Shown here: positions 48,679-61,720 of the stretch, in pieces
How positions within the stretch are numbered: position 1 is the stretch's first letter
How the letters are laid out: each line of letters begins with the position of its first letter
From: Corticium candelabrum
Taxonomy: Eukaryota; Porifera; Homoscleromorpha; Homosclerophorida; Plakinidae
Direction: 5' to 3'
DNA: 64,000 nt
Assembly: GCF_963422355.1 (NCBI RefSeq)
Contig: NC_085105.1
Coordinates: 1-64,000 of the forward strand
Notes under the pieces: model-generated
Database searches by the model: none
The model's input: only the letters and a program-made list of their open reading frames with translations
Told to the model about the DNA's origin: nothing
Position numbers and translations under genes: made by a program

Positions 48679-50551
48679 TCACTGCGGCACATGGTAGTAC
48701 TTGCAGTTTGTTCTGAGGCAGCGTCCTTTGGACGCATCTCTGCATACAGTTACTTTTCCATCGATAACTTCTACATTTTCTGCAACAAAAACACCAATGC
48801 AACTGGCACAGTATTATGTGACAACATTAATGTACAGCCATCATCCCAACTACAGCTACACGTTCTGATTCTAGTCATGCATCCATGGTGGCCTATGGTG
48901 AAGTGGGAAAACATGCATATACACTTTATGACAAAAGCACTCACTGTCCTGAAGGTGAATATATCGACATGAAGATCTTTCACATCGACCTGACAGGAAG
49001 TCTCTGCACACTGGAAGCAACTGGTTTTCATTCTTAGGACTCCTTACTGGTTGTGGATAATCAGACTAATAGAATGTACTAATTTAGTTCACAGAAGACA
49101 GACTAGCATCATATCTATGTAAACTTACTTCAGGACCTACAGAGGGCGGAAAAAAGACCATTGGCATAAAGGGACTGTTTGGCGTTCCAGACATGGGGAG
49201 ATGTGGAGAGTACATAGGAACTAGAAACAAGCACAACATCAGACAATTTGTTATTGATCAAGAACTACAATAAATCATGAATATAACGTCTAGTTATAGT
49301 CAGTGTATGCAATAGGATGACTTTTATTTGTAGGAACAAAAGCAATTTAGTGGTAGACAATGAACTCACACATGAGAGGAGACTGGATATGATCTTGAAA
49401 CAACATTCCAGTCATAGGATTGATGTATGGCTAGAAAATGAACAGATATAGAATTAACTGAATTTTGTAATTTTCTTGTTTCTATGGCTCTTACAGGCGA
49501 AGAAAGTGGCGAGCCCAACTGGTTAGCTTTAACTCTGGCTTGAAGGTGAGCTGGAGGGTGAAAGAACTTGCAGCAGTCCCGTGAACACCTACTCTTGATG
49601 AAATCCATGCAGACAGTAACCATGCCATCCGTTGAATCAACCAACACATCACTAGGTGGATGTGCAAACTTGCATTCTTCCTCAGACCGGTTGCAAATCC
49701 CTCGCCAAAACTCTCTACAGACTTCTAGTTTATCAGACTTGTCTGGTCTTCTGGACAACGCATGGTGAATTGGTGCTTGCATCATTAGAGGGTGAAGAGG
49801 AAGAGACCAAGTGTTGTTGGTCTATCAAACAGATGATCCACATTACACTAACTTGTTGACTCAACAATACACTGATGGGAATGAAGTGCTAGGAGGAAGT
49901 TCACAGGACGCCACACCTTCACAGGCTTACAAGATAACCAAGCACATGACATACATACATACATAATAAACAGAAAGTTCAAACGATTCCAAAAACACAA
50001 TAATCTGACATGCGTTCGCTCACTTACTACTGAGGGTGATCGTCTCGTAACAATGTTCATAATACATTATTACGTGCGCAATAGAAAGAAATGGCTAGCA
50101 TTCCGCTTGCAGACACACCCCTACCCTACCTCCTCCTACTTACATGCACGCAGTTGCACAAGTTGCTGTTCAAAGCAAAGGGCAAACACATCCTAAACTT
50201 AAGAAATCAAGGTGTTTCGATATAACTGTAGTGTCATATGTATGTGCTAGCACAATCAGAGTGCCATGTGCTTGCCCTAGCACATCTGTCTAGCTACAGA
50301 GAAACTACGTTGAAGCAGCCCAAACAGTGACAGACTGCTTGTTCATCTACCAGTATCGCTGTCACAGTCTTAACATTACGCTGCAATGTAGCATGAAACC
50401 GAGACAAAACACCAGAAAACTTGTGCGAGCTAGTGTTTCTCACCGAGATGGGCGGGTGTAAACTCTGCGGCGATCCAGGAGGTACAAGGTCGAAAACAGG
50501 CTGCTGCTGGTGCTGCATAGAAGGAACAGGCCCAGAAATTGCTACAGACAT
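48679..50551 (-). CDS. MBNL: Muscleblind-like CCCH zinc-finger RNA-binding protein, 6 coding exons
   Basis: Exons on the minus strand: 50551-50444, 49821-49495, 49430-49370, 49220-49129, 49032-48945, 48779-48679; all phases agree, giving 258 residues from ATG (50551) to TGA. Muscleblind proteins regulate alternative splicing by binding YGCY RNA in the nucleus. Fingers 1-2: [19 protein letters not shown] (Cys71, 79, 86, His90; CX7CX6CX3H) and [17 protein letters not shown] (Cys107, 115, 120, His124; CX7CX4CX3H), followed by [14 protein letters not shown], nearly diagnostic of MBNL. After a Pro/Met/Ser-rich linker come fingers 3-4 at the very C-terminus: [19 protein letters not shown] (Cys205-His222) and [19 protein letters not shown] (Cys238-His255), both CX7CX4CX3H. 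The N-terminus is Gln/Pro-rich. Very short introns; divergent from IFT80, convergent with CNTROB. Confidence 0.88.
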
Positions 50552-51281
50552 TACTCCTCTTCAGGCGTGCTACAAGCGCCGAACTGCAAGAATTGCTAGC
50601 GCCGGACGTCTAGCAATTGCACCCGGCGGTGAGTCCCGTGATCTTTTACGTAACTGTTAGGCTTTCCTAATCAAATTAGCAATATGATATTGAGTCATGT
50701 TGCTAGTGGCGCTGCAGCATCCTGTCATTGCAGCATACCAGGAAAAACAGCGGTAGTGAAGCTCTAGAAATCTCGTTGTTTTCTTCTTTCGTTTCTACGC
50801 ATGCTACGATCAATTTTTGTTCAGTGGGTGTAGCCGGCGTATGCGCGCCAATCACACTGCAAACGTCAGAGAACCTTGCTATCGCAACATTCCATCAATA
50901 GTAGGCAGGTTGCAAAGTAGGCGTGGTAGGTGGAGCAATGTCTTGTGACATCAACTGATCACGAGACATGCCAAATATGTCCCTAATCGCCGGTTGGAGC
51001 CGGTCTTTCGTCTGTGAAGTCAAAAGTAATCAAAGTGATGAAGATGGCAGTTGAGTTGCCCGCTGCAGTTTCAATAGCTGCATTCAATTTTGATCGTTGA
51101 AAAGATCGTACCTACCTAGTAGTTGCGGGGGATGATTTGACCCCCAACAGCTCTTTCCTGTTTCGATAACAAGCGAGATCTTATTTCCATAAGTAGAGAC
51201 CTCCCTACTCGGCTTATTATCCGGGCATATAAGAATGGTTAGCGTGCGTGCTGTTGTATCCCAGCAACTGTTAGGAGAAAA
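50552..51281. promoter_or_regulatory. Shared divergent promoter interval, muscleblind/IFT80
   Basis: About 730 bp separate the two presumed start codons. It contains a CCAAT pentamer (about 50848-50852) and the RFX X-box-like dyad at 50875-50888. No TATA box is obvious. Bidirectional activity is inferred from geometry only. Confidence 0.55.
50875..50888 (+). promoter_or_regulatory. X-box-like RFX site upstream of IFT80
   Basis: CTTGCTATCGCAAC matches 11 of 14 positions of the symmetrical X-box GTTGCCATGGCAAC, keeping both half-site cores and the AT spacer. RFX factors activate IFT genes across animals. It is about 395 bp from the presumed IFT80 start codon. A chance match cannot be excluded. 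Confidence 0.45.
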
Positions 51282-54200
51282 ATGAAGCTGCGCGTCATTC
51301 TGCAGAAAAAGCCTATTCATATCTTTTTCTCGATTTGTGTATGAACATAGAAATACTAGATGGACCGGACCTTCCTTGACAGTTTTTTTTACATTCTGAG
51401 TTAGTAAGTTGTGTTGGATGGTCAAACTGTGATCTTCTGTACTCTTGTGGGTTAGTCAGATATTACTATTTGATCAATTACAACACAGAAGACCGGGTCT
51501 TGTTTATTTTCTACAGAGACGATCACCAATTGCTGAAATGGGACGTGGAGAGTAATGACGTGCAGCAGGTTAGCTATTTACCTAGATAAATATACTGTAC
51601 ATCATGCAGAAACAATCGCATAAGGTATGAATTTCTCCTCTGTTTATATGCATGTACACTTGTAGTAGTGTAATCATGCATGATCAAACTTACCCGTACT
51701 CATCCATGACAAATATCATCACTTGATCTATTTATATTAATTGTTTCTATAGTGTTCAATTTAGTAGAAATTTATCTAGGCAAAATAGCAGTAACTGATC
51801 GATGAGATTTCTCATTGGTAGTCTGTTTGTCAGGTTGCTAAATTAGCGGTTGATGTATTTCCAACGGATCTTCACTGGTTCCCCATCAGTGTTGGTAGCA
51901 AGAGACACACAACGACTGACTTGTTTGTAATGGCAGCTACAGATGGTGGAGAATGCAACTCTTGCTACATTATGCAGGCTTGTGATTATATTTGTTGTCA
52001 GGGAAGTTCCACTTTTTGTCTCGACTAGGACGAGTAGAGAAAAGTGTTGATGCTCATCGTGGAGCTGTGCTCATGTCTAGATGGAGTCATGATGGTACTG
52101 CTCTTGTGACAGGTATATTTTTCCTTACAGACCTGTCATATATGTAGTTCCATGGTACGCACGTGCCGGTTGTATATGTTTCAGTTGGAGAAGATGGTCA
52201 AGTGAAGATTTGGTCACGAAGCGGAATGTTAAGATCAACGCTGACCCAGACAAGTCAGTGGTGCATGAAGTAAATATTAATTGTTTAATTAATTGAAGAA
52301 GTTTCTAAATGGGACTGATCTGTGGTTAGTACGTTTGTTCATATTAGTTATGTCATCGACCTTGAATAACTGGGAGGAAGCTAATTGTAGATTATTGTCA
52401 GCCATTGAATTCAGGTTGTATGCAATTGAGGCAGGCGTGATGAACTAAGGCACTACCCCTAAGAAGCGATTTACTTCAGACTGTAGAAAAAAGGCTAAAA
52501 ATCAGCTTCGTAGTGCTGCAGCTATAGTTGTATTTGCAAGTTTCTTTAGGGCTATTTAGCCACAATGAACTTATTAGCAATGGTGGATTGTGATCATCAG
52601 GTAGTGGATAGAGCACTCCGACCACTCTACTTGAATTGAAGGATGTCAGAGAATTTTCAGTGACAAACTTGCCTGTAGAAAGAGATCTTTAGTTAACTAC
52701 AAAATTTTAACTTTTCTGGTGATGTTAATTAAAAGATTTGTTGTAGCATTAGCACCAGGCTGTTATACTTTTAGGTTCAGTTCTGTTGTAAGAAGCACGT
52801 TTGCGAGCAGCTATTGGGTGAACCTTAGGTATATTTTAAACCCTGGGTCTCCAAAATCTTTAATCTTGGAATGTAGTTTACTTCAAGATGTTTTTAACAA
52901 AATATTTTATTTTCTGAAATTAGAGATGCTTCTTGCTTCTCTTATTGTTGTAGAAGGATTATACAAGATAGCTCTTTCATCATCTATATCTATCCTAAAT
53001 GTTTGAGCGCCTACTACTTTCTCACGCTTGGCTCGTTGTCACTCGAATTCTTCAGACGTGCTTACCGAATGAAGAGGTACGTAACGATGTCAGATTCAAT
53101 AGGTGGGTCCCCTTTCTATGATCAACCCTCCAGCGATAAAGCTCTCTATTCTGTCCAACATCGATCAGATTGCTAAGCACAACATTCAGGAGCATAGGAG
53201 GACGCAAGGGAATAAACGGTTTTTGCTTTCGCATTGTTGAAACAGAGCATCTTGTAATAAGTAGGACATTCTAGGCGATGTCACAATTAAATGCAAGGCC
53301 ACAATGACACCACAATGGATTACTTAATGGTTTCTTTTAGAGGTCAAGACATGGCATACGTTTAACGTAAGTGCATTTCGGTTCAGTCTATCCAAAGTTC
53401 ACTATGCAAAGCTAACGATCGAGCAGCATATGAAATTTAATTGCATGTAAGTGGAATACTCACTGCTAATTACTTAGAACATCTAACTGTAACGTACTAA
53501 AAATTCTAGACTAGATACTTTCATGGTAATTCCTCACAATCGAATGCACCCGGGCGAATGTAGCTAGTAAAATATATACCTACTAGTAATATATAATTGA
53601 TCAATGTTATTATTGTTTTGTATATATAATATGACCATTAATTATTGTAGTCAGGATGTGATAATCATTGAAATAACACGTTGAAAGTATTAATTGTATT
53701 TATTTGTACTGTGTTTGTATATAGGTTCTCCTGTGTATGCAGTAGCTTGGGCCCCCGACTCTGACCAAGTTCTCTACTCAAGTGACAAGCATCTTGTTAT
53801 CAAACCACTGCAACCATCACAGAAACCGACTTCAGTGAGTTAATTAACTTCAATAGCAAGTAAAGGAATAAAAAATTACAATAAGTATATTTCGTGGCTT
53901 TTGTCAACAGTGGAAGGCTCATGATAATCTAATTCTTGGTGTTGATTGGAGTTCAGTCAATCACATGATAATCTCAGGAGGAGAAGACAGAAGATACAAG
54001 GTAGGTGCAGTAATTCTACTTTTGCAATGTGTTGTGAATTATATATTTTTAAATTGCTTTGTTGTAAAAATTACTATGAAAATGGAAGCACATCAGTCCA
54101 ACTTTCTAGCAGTTAACTTAAAGTCTAGATTAATATCTAAAGAATTAATTTTACAAACGATGAATGTAAAGTTTATTGCATTTGTTCATGGTGCATCACA

Positions 54201-57200
54201 CTTTAGTGCTAGCCTCGACACTAGGCCTTCCTTTGACAGAGATAACATCACGTGATACCGCCCCGTTGCTATCCTCGCGTGGAAGGACCACCGAAAGCAA
54301 AGGAAGGCCTAGTGTCGAGGCTACTTCAGTGCTATGCAGTATATTGTGGCATCTTGTAAAATACTATGTCATAAAGTTAAAACAATTTTATAACATGTTT
54401 GCACTGTATCTGTTTGTTTGTATTGGTTAGGTGTGGGATGCATATGGTCGTCACCTCTTTACTGGACAGCTACACGATTACCCTATAACATCAGTTTCTT
54501 GGTCTCCAGATGGAGAACTGTTTGCTGTTGGATCTTTTAATACTTTGAGATTATGTGACAAAGCAGGGGTGAGGAGATAGCGTTATGTAATGGTAATATC
54601 TTTATAATAATATACCGTATAAGATGAAATATTGGCAGGGAATTTAGGGAGATCGGCGGATTTTTCAGCGAGCGCCAATATAAGTTCCGCCATTAATTTG
54701 GCAACTGGGATATGTTGACATCATCACCCACATAATCAGATATCTAATGGTGATGTAATGGTGATGTGACGGTACATCACGTAAGATGGAGCCACAGGAT
54801 GGTAACCCTTGTGTGTCGTCTGTTGTGCTCAGTACCTTGCCTAGCAAGGAGGCTAATTAAACATGAAAATGCATGGTCCCTGAATTAGCTGATGAGTTGG
54901 AGCAACCTGCAGGAGGAGTCATGTGGATCACGTTGTTTGCTCTGACACAGCAATTCTTTATCAATACAGTAGTTGCATGTGTGGAGACCAGTAAGTAAGC
55001 TAGGCATATGTGATAGCCACAAACACAGCTGCCACTGAATGGCAAACGCCTCGATTATGACGTGGCTACTTAACTAGTGGGTGGAGAATATTGTGTGCAA
55101 TCGTCAGAATAGAATCCGCCAATATGCTTTTTCCGTCAATTTCTTAACAAACCACCAAAATAGATTCCAGTCAATGTTTCATCTATACGTTAGTGGTGAA
55201 TGATTTGGTGAATGCTGATTGTGTTGATCTCTTTACTTGGTCAGTGGTCTTACAGTTTAGAGAAGCCAAATACAGGGTCAGTTTTACGTATTTCATGGAC
55301 AACCGATGGCACACAGTTGGCTGGAGCTTGTGGGAGCGGTCATGTGATACTGGCCCATGTTAATGAAAGGTGAGACAGAAAAGTGACAAAGAAAATAGTG
55401 TAATGAATTATAGACAGTGGAAACAAGAAATCTTTGGGCAGTTTAAGTTAAATGTATAAACAGCCTGACTTTTTCTTGATTCAGGCACATCTGCAAACCT
55501 CTCAACATATTTGTATTTGTTAAATTTTGAAAAATACAGTTGATCAAACGTGTACACAGTTTATTGAAGTTCTTCATTTAACTTCTTAACGACACATTTC
55601 ATAAAAATTGAAATGAAGAAAGTCATTTGTAAAGTAGCTCTGATGTCTGGTTGTGCTGTCTCTGTACATGGTTGGGATGTGCAGCATTATATCGATTAAC
55701 TGCTTAACCGAAACAATGTTCACAAACAGGTTACCAAGCCTTCTTTGCTTTGCTGTAATTGCATGCTTTGACTCATTTCTGTATTTAGAGTTTGGTATAT
55801 TATTACTCAATTTTGAAGCGTGTACTAAGAATATATTATGATCTGAATTATTTGTGTAGTTGTTCTCTTGACCTTATAATAATAGTGTTATTCAATGCAA
55901 TTCGGGTATGTGCATCTAAGTATTCTAATTTCATAAATGTTCGGTGATCTAAATTTTGGGCAAAACTAGGTTGCCGCTATTACGACATGTCAATTATTGA
56001 CTGACAATTAAGAACAGACTAGACTAATTGTCTAATGTTCTGCTCACTCTAGGCGATTTGAGTGGAGAAACTTTGAAGTAACAGTCCAAGCTGAACGCCA
56101 AATACAAGTTCGGGACATTGTCAACAACACAACTGAGGATCTTGGTAGAGTGACAGGCAGCAAGTTAGTTTTATAGTATCTTGGTTGTATTGTTGGTTTG
56201 TTGTTACACTGTCAGAATTCCCTCAGCGTATAGTAAAGGCATGTTTGAGTTGGGCACATTTTGTTGTGACAACCTCATCTCAATGCTACACGTACAACTG
56301 TTCGAACTGGAGTAGTCCTGTAACATTTGATCTGAGGGATGGTTCAGTTTGTCTTATTGTGTTAGCAGAAAAGTGAGTCATTACTTGCACATGCAAAAAT
56401 ATTAATCATGTAATCTGTATTTTGTGCAGGCAGTTTCTTCTTGTCGACAGTGTCACTGGCTTACAGATATATACATATGGGGTGAATTAAATTATAGTGT
56501 ATTTGTGGTGTAATGCTTCTTCACAAGTAAATACAGTTACATGCAATTATATCCTATTCTGGCATCCAATATCAGCCATTTCAATTAAGCATATGATTTA
56601 CAGTGTTCTGCCCAGGATTTTCAGTGTGGTGGTCGGGTATCTACTGCATTAAGGTGCGTGGTTCATTTAAGGTAGAGAGATAAGTAGAGCAATCGGCCAG
56701 ACAAGAAAGCGTCAAACAAAATGTATTGCACTGTTGATGGTCCATTATCTGAAAGCGCAGACTAAGAAAACTGCAACTTCTGTTAACAGTTCGGACTATG
56801 TTGCCCAGTCTCACGTTTATACTATGGCATGGTTATACGTCTATGCACCAGCTGCAGGTTTGAACAGTCAGTGCTCCTGTCTAGCAAAATATCTTTGAAG
56901 ACGACTTTGACTGGCTCTGTTATAGAGTGCCTAGGATACTGCCTTGCTCGTCGCTGACATGCAGACTGCTGTGTTGGATCTCACACCACCTTAGTGCCCT
57001 GAGCGATAAATCATATTATATAGATTGTATCCGGGTATGTCACCATGTCACCATGTGAACAAAGTGCGTACATGTCAACAAACTGCTCACCTTCCAATGG
57101 TCATTAGCTTGGAGCAAGTAAAACACTAGCTAAAATATATGGTGGTGGTGGTAGAAACATGGGGAGTGATGGTTGGTGTTTGTCGAGTGATGGTCGGGCC

Positions 57201-57962
57201 CGACCACCTCCGACCACAGTGTGGATTTATATCAGCTTTTAATCAAATAATTATACAACTTTGGCATAGAGGAGCTCTATCTCAATTATTCTCATAATTG
57301 TTTATTAGATAGCCAGTTTCCACTCAGAGACCTGCAGTTTATTCGAATTACAAAAATTTTAGTTTTATCAGCAACCGCATACCTGTCATGCATTCCATGT
57401 TTTGGAAGGGGTTCGTAACCAACAGCAGGATGACCAGCTAGCAGATTAATCATACTCTTGAGTTCTGCAAACCACATAACTAGTATTACACTGTTTTGTC
57501 AATTAAAATGTGCTTCACTGAGTTGGCTGCATGGCAGAAGTAATTTTCCTGCTTCTGATAATTGTTTTCATCGGTGTGTTTTTCACGTATGTTGTGTAGG
57601 GTCGTGTTGTGTGCACTCCCAAACTTCCTAGTGTTCAAGCTGCTGTTCTAAATCAACAGATAGTCAGCCTGAGCAACGACACTCTTGTGATTAGAGACAA
57701 AGATGAGAAAGGTGATCGTTTTCATAGTTGACTTATTGGATATAATATAATATAAAATCTTACATTTATTTGGAAGAATTTGTTAATTACTTAAGAATAC
57801 AGCTTAGCAATCAAGAATCTTAGATCATAACTTGGTAGTTGTGTGTGGAGTGTTAGTGTGATATATGATCAATAGAAGTGCTAATAGCAAAGAACGTCAT
57901 AACACACTCTACGTGCATTTTCATAGTAATTAATGACTGTTTACAAGCAGGAACATTTTTAA

Positions 57963-58044
<82 letters not shown>

Positions 58045-61000
58045 ATATATATATTTATTTTTTGTAGGTCCCACAAGGGACTAGCTGTACCATCTAAACT
58101 ACGTCTAGCTAATATCATTTTAGCATTGCTACACCACAGTCTAGTAGAGAGTTGCTGATGGAAATGACAAACAGATTGGCTAATTGAAGCATTATGTTTA
58201 AATGAAGCTCTACGTGCTATGATCTTGAGCACTTGAAGGCTAGAAGCTGTGCAAAGACCCAGAGTCTCAACCACGAGCGGATGAAAAATGCTGCCTGTGC
58301 TGGACACATTTAGGTGATGTCGTTCGTTCTTCTCCATCTCTCCAGCTTCAGATGCTGCACCTGGATGACTTGCCGCTTGAGTGAGAAAAGACGGTTGTAA
58401 AGAGCTTCGTACCAATAAGTCAAAGTAGGCAGGCAAACTGCGCTCGAAATCGGGATGGTAAACATCTCCTGGTCTTGTTTGGTTGCTACTGCTACATCTT
58501 GCCTCCCTACGACAACGAGAATCATCTGTAAGTAGTGCGTTATACACCACTTCGCATAGAGCATCATGACGTTTTGTTGTAAAGCTTTGTCCTTGATTAC
58601 ATCCCAGTAGATGGTCCCCAAACTTATCAACTGTGTTACCACAAGAGCAGCGTTTGGAGTTGGGAATGGGAAAATTGGGATACCCAACCATATCCATAAT
58701 GCAACACTAATCTCTCTTTTGGGCATGGACAGGCCAAGATTCGGGTTTGGTACTGTCCGTAGCCATGCCCCAGTGTGTTGACCAGAAATAGTATTCAGTC
58801 GAGCTCGATCCCTTATGCTCCGAGTCTTTGAGTGATGACCATAACGCAGAGTCCAGCAGAAGTTGTAACTGATGCTGACTGGTGGAATCAATTTTGTGGT
58901 TGTTACCTGGTAAATGAAGCTGCAAGAAATCTTGGACCGTAGTCTTCCCTGGAAACACAATCATCTGGCTCTCATTGGAATATGACATGTCCCACTGGCT
59001 GCTCATGGATAGAAAGTAAGATGCCAAATGACAAGAGTTACAACTGGCAAGATAGGCTGCGGGGTGACATCGAGAAGCTTCCCTCAAACCCAAGTCACCC
59101 AGGCGAATGGGGAGTGTAGCTTGTTGCCATGAGCTTTCTGATAAGGAACAATCAATTATTGATTCCAGAGTCTTCCGTAGATTGATGTCGAACGGCTGAA
59201 GTTGGCCAAGGACTCAGTCAGGTGGGACAGTCCTGAGTATGTGGTTTAGTTTGCACAAAGACAAACAAGATCTCAGTAAAAGTAATTCTACCTGAGGGTC
59301 TTCCATATCTTGCAGGTGTTGTTGACTTTCCCAGATCTTGTCAATACGAGTTGAAAGGCTGGTATTGAAAAAGTTCTCAGATCTCCAGAGAGGAGAGCCC
59401 AGAAAATCAGCACCCCCCTTTGTGTCAACGACTCGTTCCACATCTGACGGAAATTTCGGAAAGGACTGGTCTCCAGAAGGCGAGAAAATCTCACACTTTG
59501 ACATATTCAACTGAAGACCATATTTAGGCCCTTTAGATTTCATCTGCTCTAAGAGTGAAGCTACTTTGCAACGATGTCCAACAAAATTTCCATCGTCTAG
59601 GTACCACAACTTTAAGTTGATGTCATTTAATGGCCCAATTTCATCAACTAACTCTAGAATGACCAAGGGAAAAAGCAAAGGACCCAGAGGGTCACCTTGC
59701 TGAACACCAGTAGAGGAAGTGAGTTTTCGTATGCCAAAACGAAGTTCAGCTTGTTTATGATGGCTCCACTGCACCCATCCAAACAGCTCAGGAAGCTCTC
59801 TGTGAAGACGTCGCAGAAAAGTAGTACGGTCACAATTGTTGAAAGCATTGGACATATCCAGTTGAGGCAGCACAAGTTGGGATCATCTCCAAATGTATCA
59901 ATAAAGCTGGATAGTGAATGTACGCCTGCCTCGAGACCACCTGGAGTGCCAACGCCTACCTGGCCATATGGCAGGAAAACATCTGGAAGCTGAGATTTCA
60001 CAGCCGAACAGCATACACGACTAATCAGCCGGTGAAGTGTTTCTTCCACAGCAATTGGCCTAATACCTCCACCTTTCTGCTTCTTGTATATAGCTGTTAG
60101 TGGGGCTCCTGTAAGTCATGGTGCTATTCGTATGTCCATGTTTCCTGACAAGGCCAAATTGATCCATCGAGTCAAACTTTCAAGGCATTCTTGCGTAGAT
60201 GGTGTGGACGAACCCAGGACTGCCTCAAGAAGGTGTTGTGCACAAAGCTTGGAAAACCCAGGACTAGAGGCTTGAGGAAATGCTTTCAAAGCCTCTAAAA
60301 CTGAAACTGAAGTGACAAAAAGAGGTGGAGGAATATCGTCAGACCGGGTGGGAGGTGGGTTGTACGGATGCCTATGATGGAGTTCTTTGAAGGCCTTCTG
60401 ATCGTGAAAGGGGGCACAACCATTGGACCGCAGTGACCGCATAGCATCTGCATATCTGCCTTCTGTGCTCAAAAATAAGGCGTGACGTACATTCTCTTGA
60501 GCCAAAGACGAACCAGTTTTATAAACACGACCAGAAGATGCTCTTCTGGCCTAGATCCGCAAAGAAACAAGATCTCCAGATTGCCACTGTTTCATTCGAG
60601 ATATTAGGCAAACACTCACCACACGCTTTTTTTCCTGCCCCCACAAGGTGGTGGTCTCAAGACTGCCTTGGCAAAAGGGAAAGTCGAACAAAGCCCCAGA
60701 GGTTACTCCTGATGGCCTGTTGAAACTCGAATGACAGAATCTCAGCCAGGAGAGGCCGAACACAGCAAGGTATATGGCAGGCAGAAGTGACCGATAGAGT
60801 TGAGATTTCATCCATGATGTTTGAAACACATCAGCTTCATTCAGACCAGATTGACAGTCAAGATTCGAAGCTGCTTTTACACCCTCCAGAGCCAAGTCTT
60901 CAACATCCACAGTGACATCATTCTCAACTTCAGTGACCGGAATAGGGGGCACTAGAACTGACACGTTGCTAGACCCTTGAACTGACACATAACCAGTTAC

Positions 61001-61676
61001 GGACTTGTGAGGTGATGAAGTGAGGGAAACAGACTCAGACTCGCTTGGAGCTATCATCTGACCTCTACAACGAGGTTTGCCAGCGCCTTGAGTATGACGA
61101 CAAAATTTCCACCTTCTAGCATAAACAAAACCACATGTGGAACAAACATTCCAACCGTGATCCTCCAAGAACCCTGCTGAAGGAAAGAATGTCTTGAGAT
61201 GTGCTCTACGGTGAGATGATGCCAGAGAGCCGTCTCCTCTCGGAATTCAGTAGCACAAAGCGGGCAAGTGCGAGAGACCTGGCCAGCACAAGGTGAACAC
61301 TCGGGGGAAAGCAATGTACTGCCAGGCTGGCCATTTTCTCCCTGAGTAGAACTCGGATGAGGGTGAACGTCTCCGCAACATAATATCAAATGGCAGAAGT
61401 CAGACAGAGAAAGGTCAGCAAGGTAAGCCTCAAACTTCCCGTACTTTGGCATTCACTTCTGCTTCGGACAGGGGAAATTCCACAATGTTCAACCGAAGAG
61501 TGATAACAAAGCTGTACAGAGGCAAGCAAGCCCACACGAATGCGATAAGCCTCGAGAGACACAGTCATAGCGAGACGACAATATCTGAGAGAACTGAACA
61601 CCTCCAGCAACTATAAAACTTCACCGATATGTTGTGAGAAACGAGACTACCCAGAACAATGAGAAAATGTTACACA

Positions 61677-61720
<44 letters not shown>

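Noticed and set aside
48771..49031. 86-codon Cys-rich minus-strand ORF
   Set aside because: It is an out-of-frame reading across muscleblind exons E and F and their intron. The correct frames give the CCCH fingers.
50421..50660. 79-codon plus-strand Cys-rich ORF
   Set aside because: It is the antisense shadow of muscleblind exon 1, whose splice phase and protein fit better.
53052..53234. Minus-strand 60-codon ORF in IFT80 intron 6
   Set aside because: It looks vaguely protein-like ([13 protein letters not shown]) but matches no family I can name and has no supporting splice sites.
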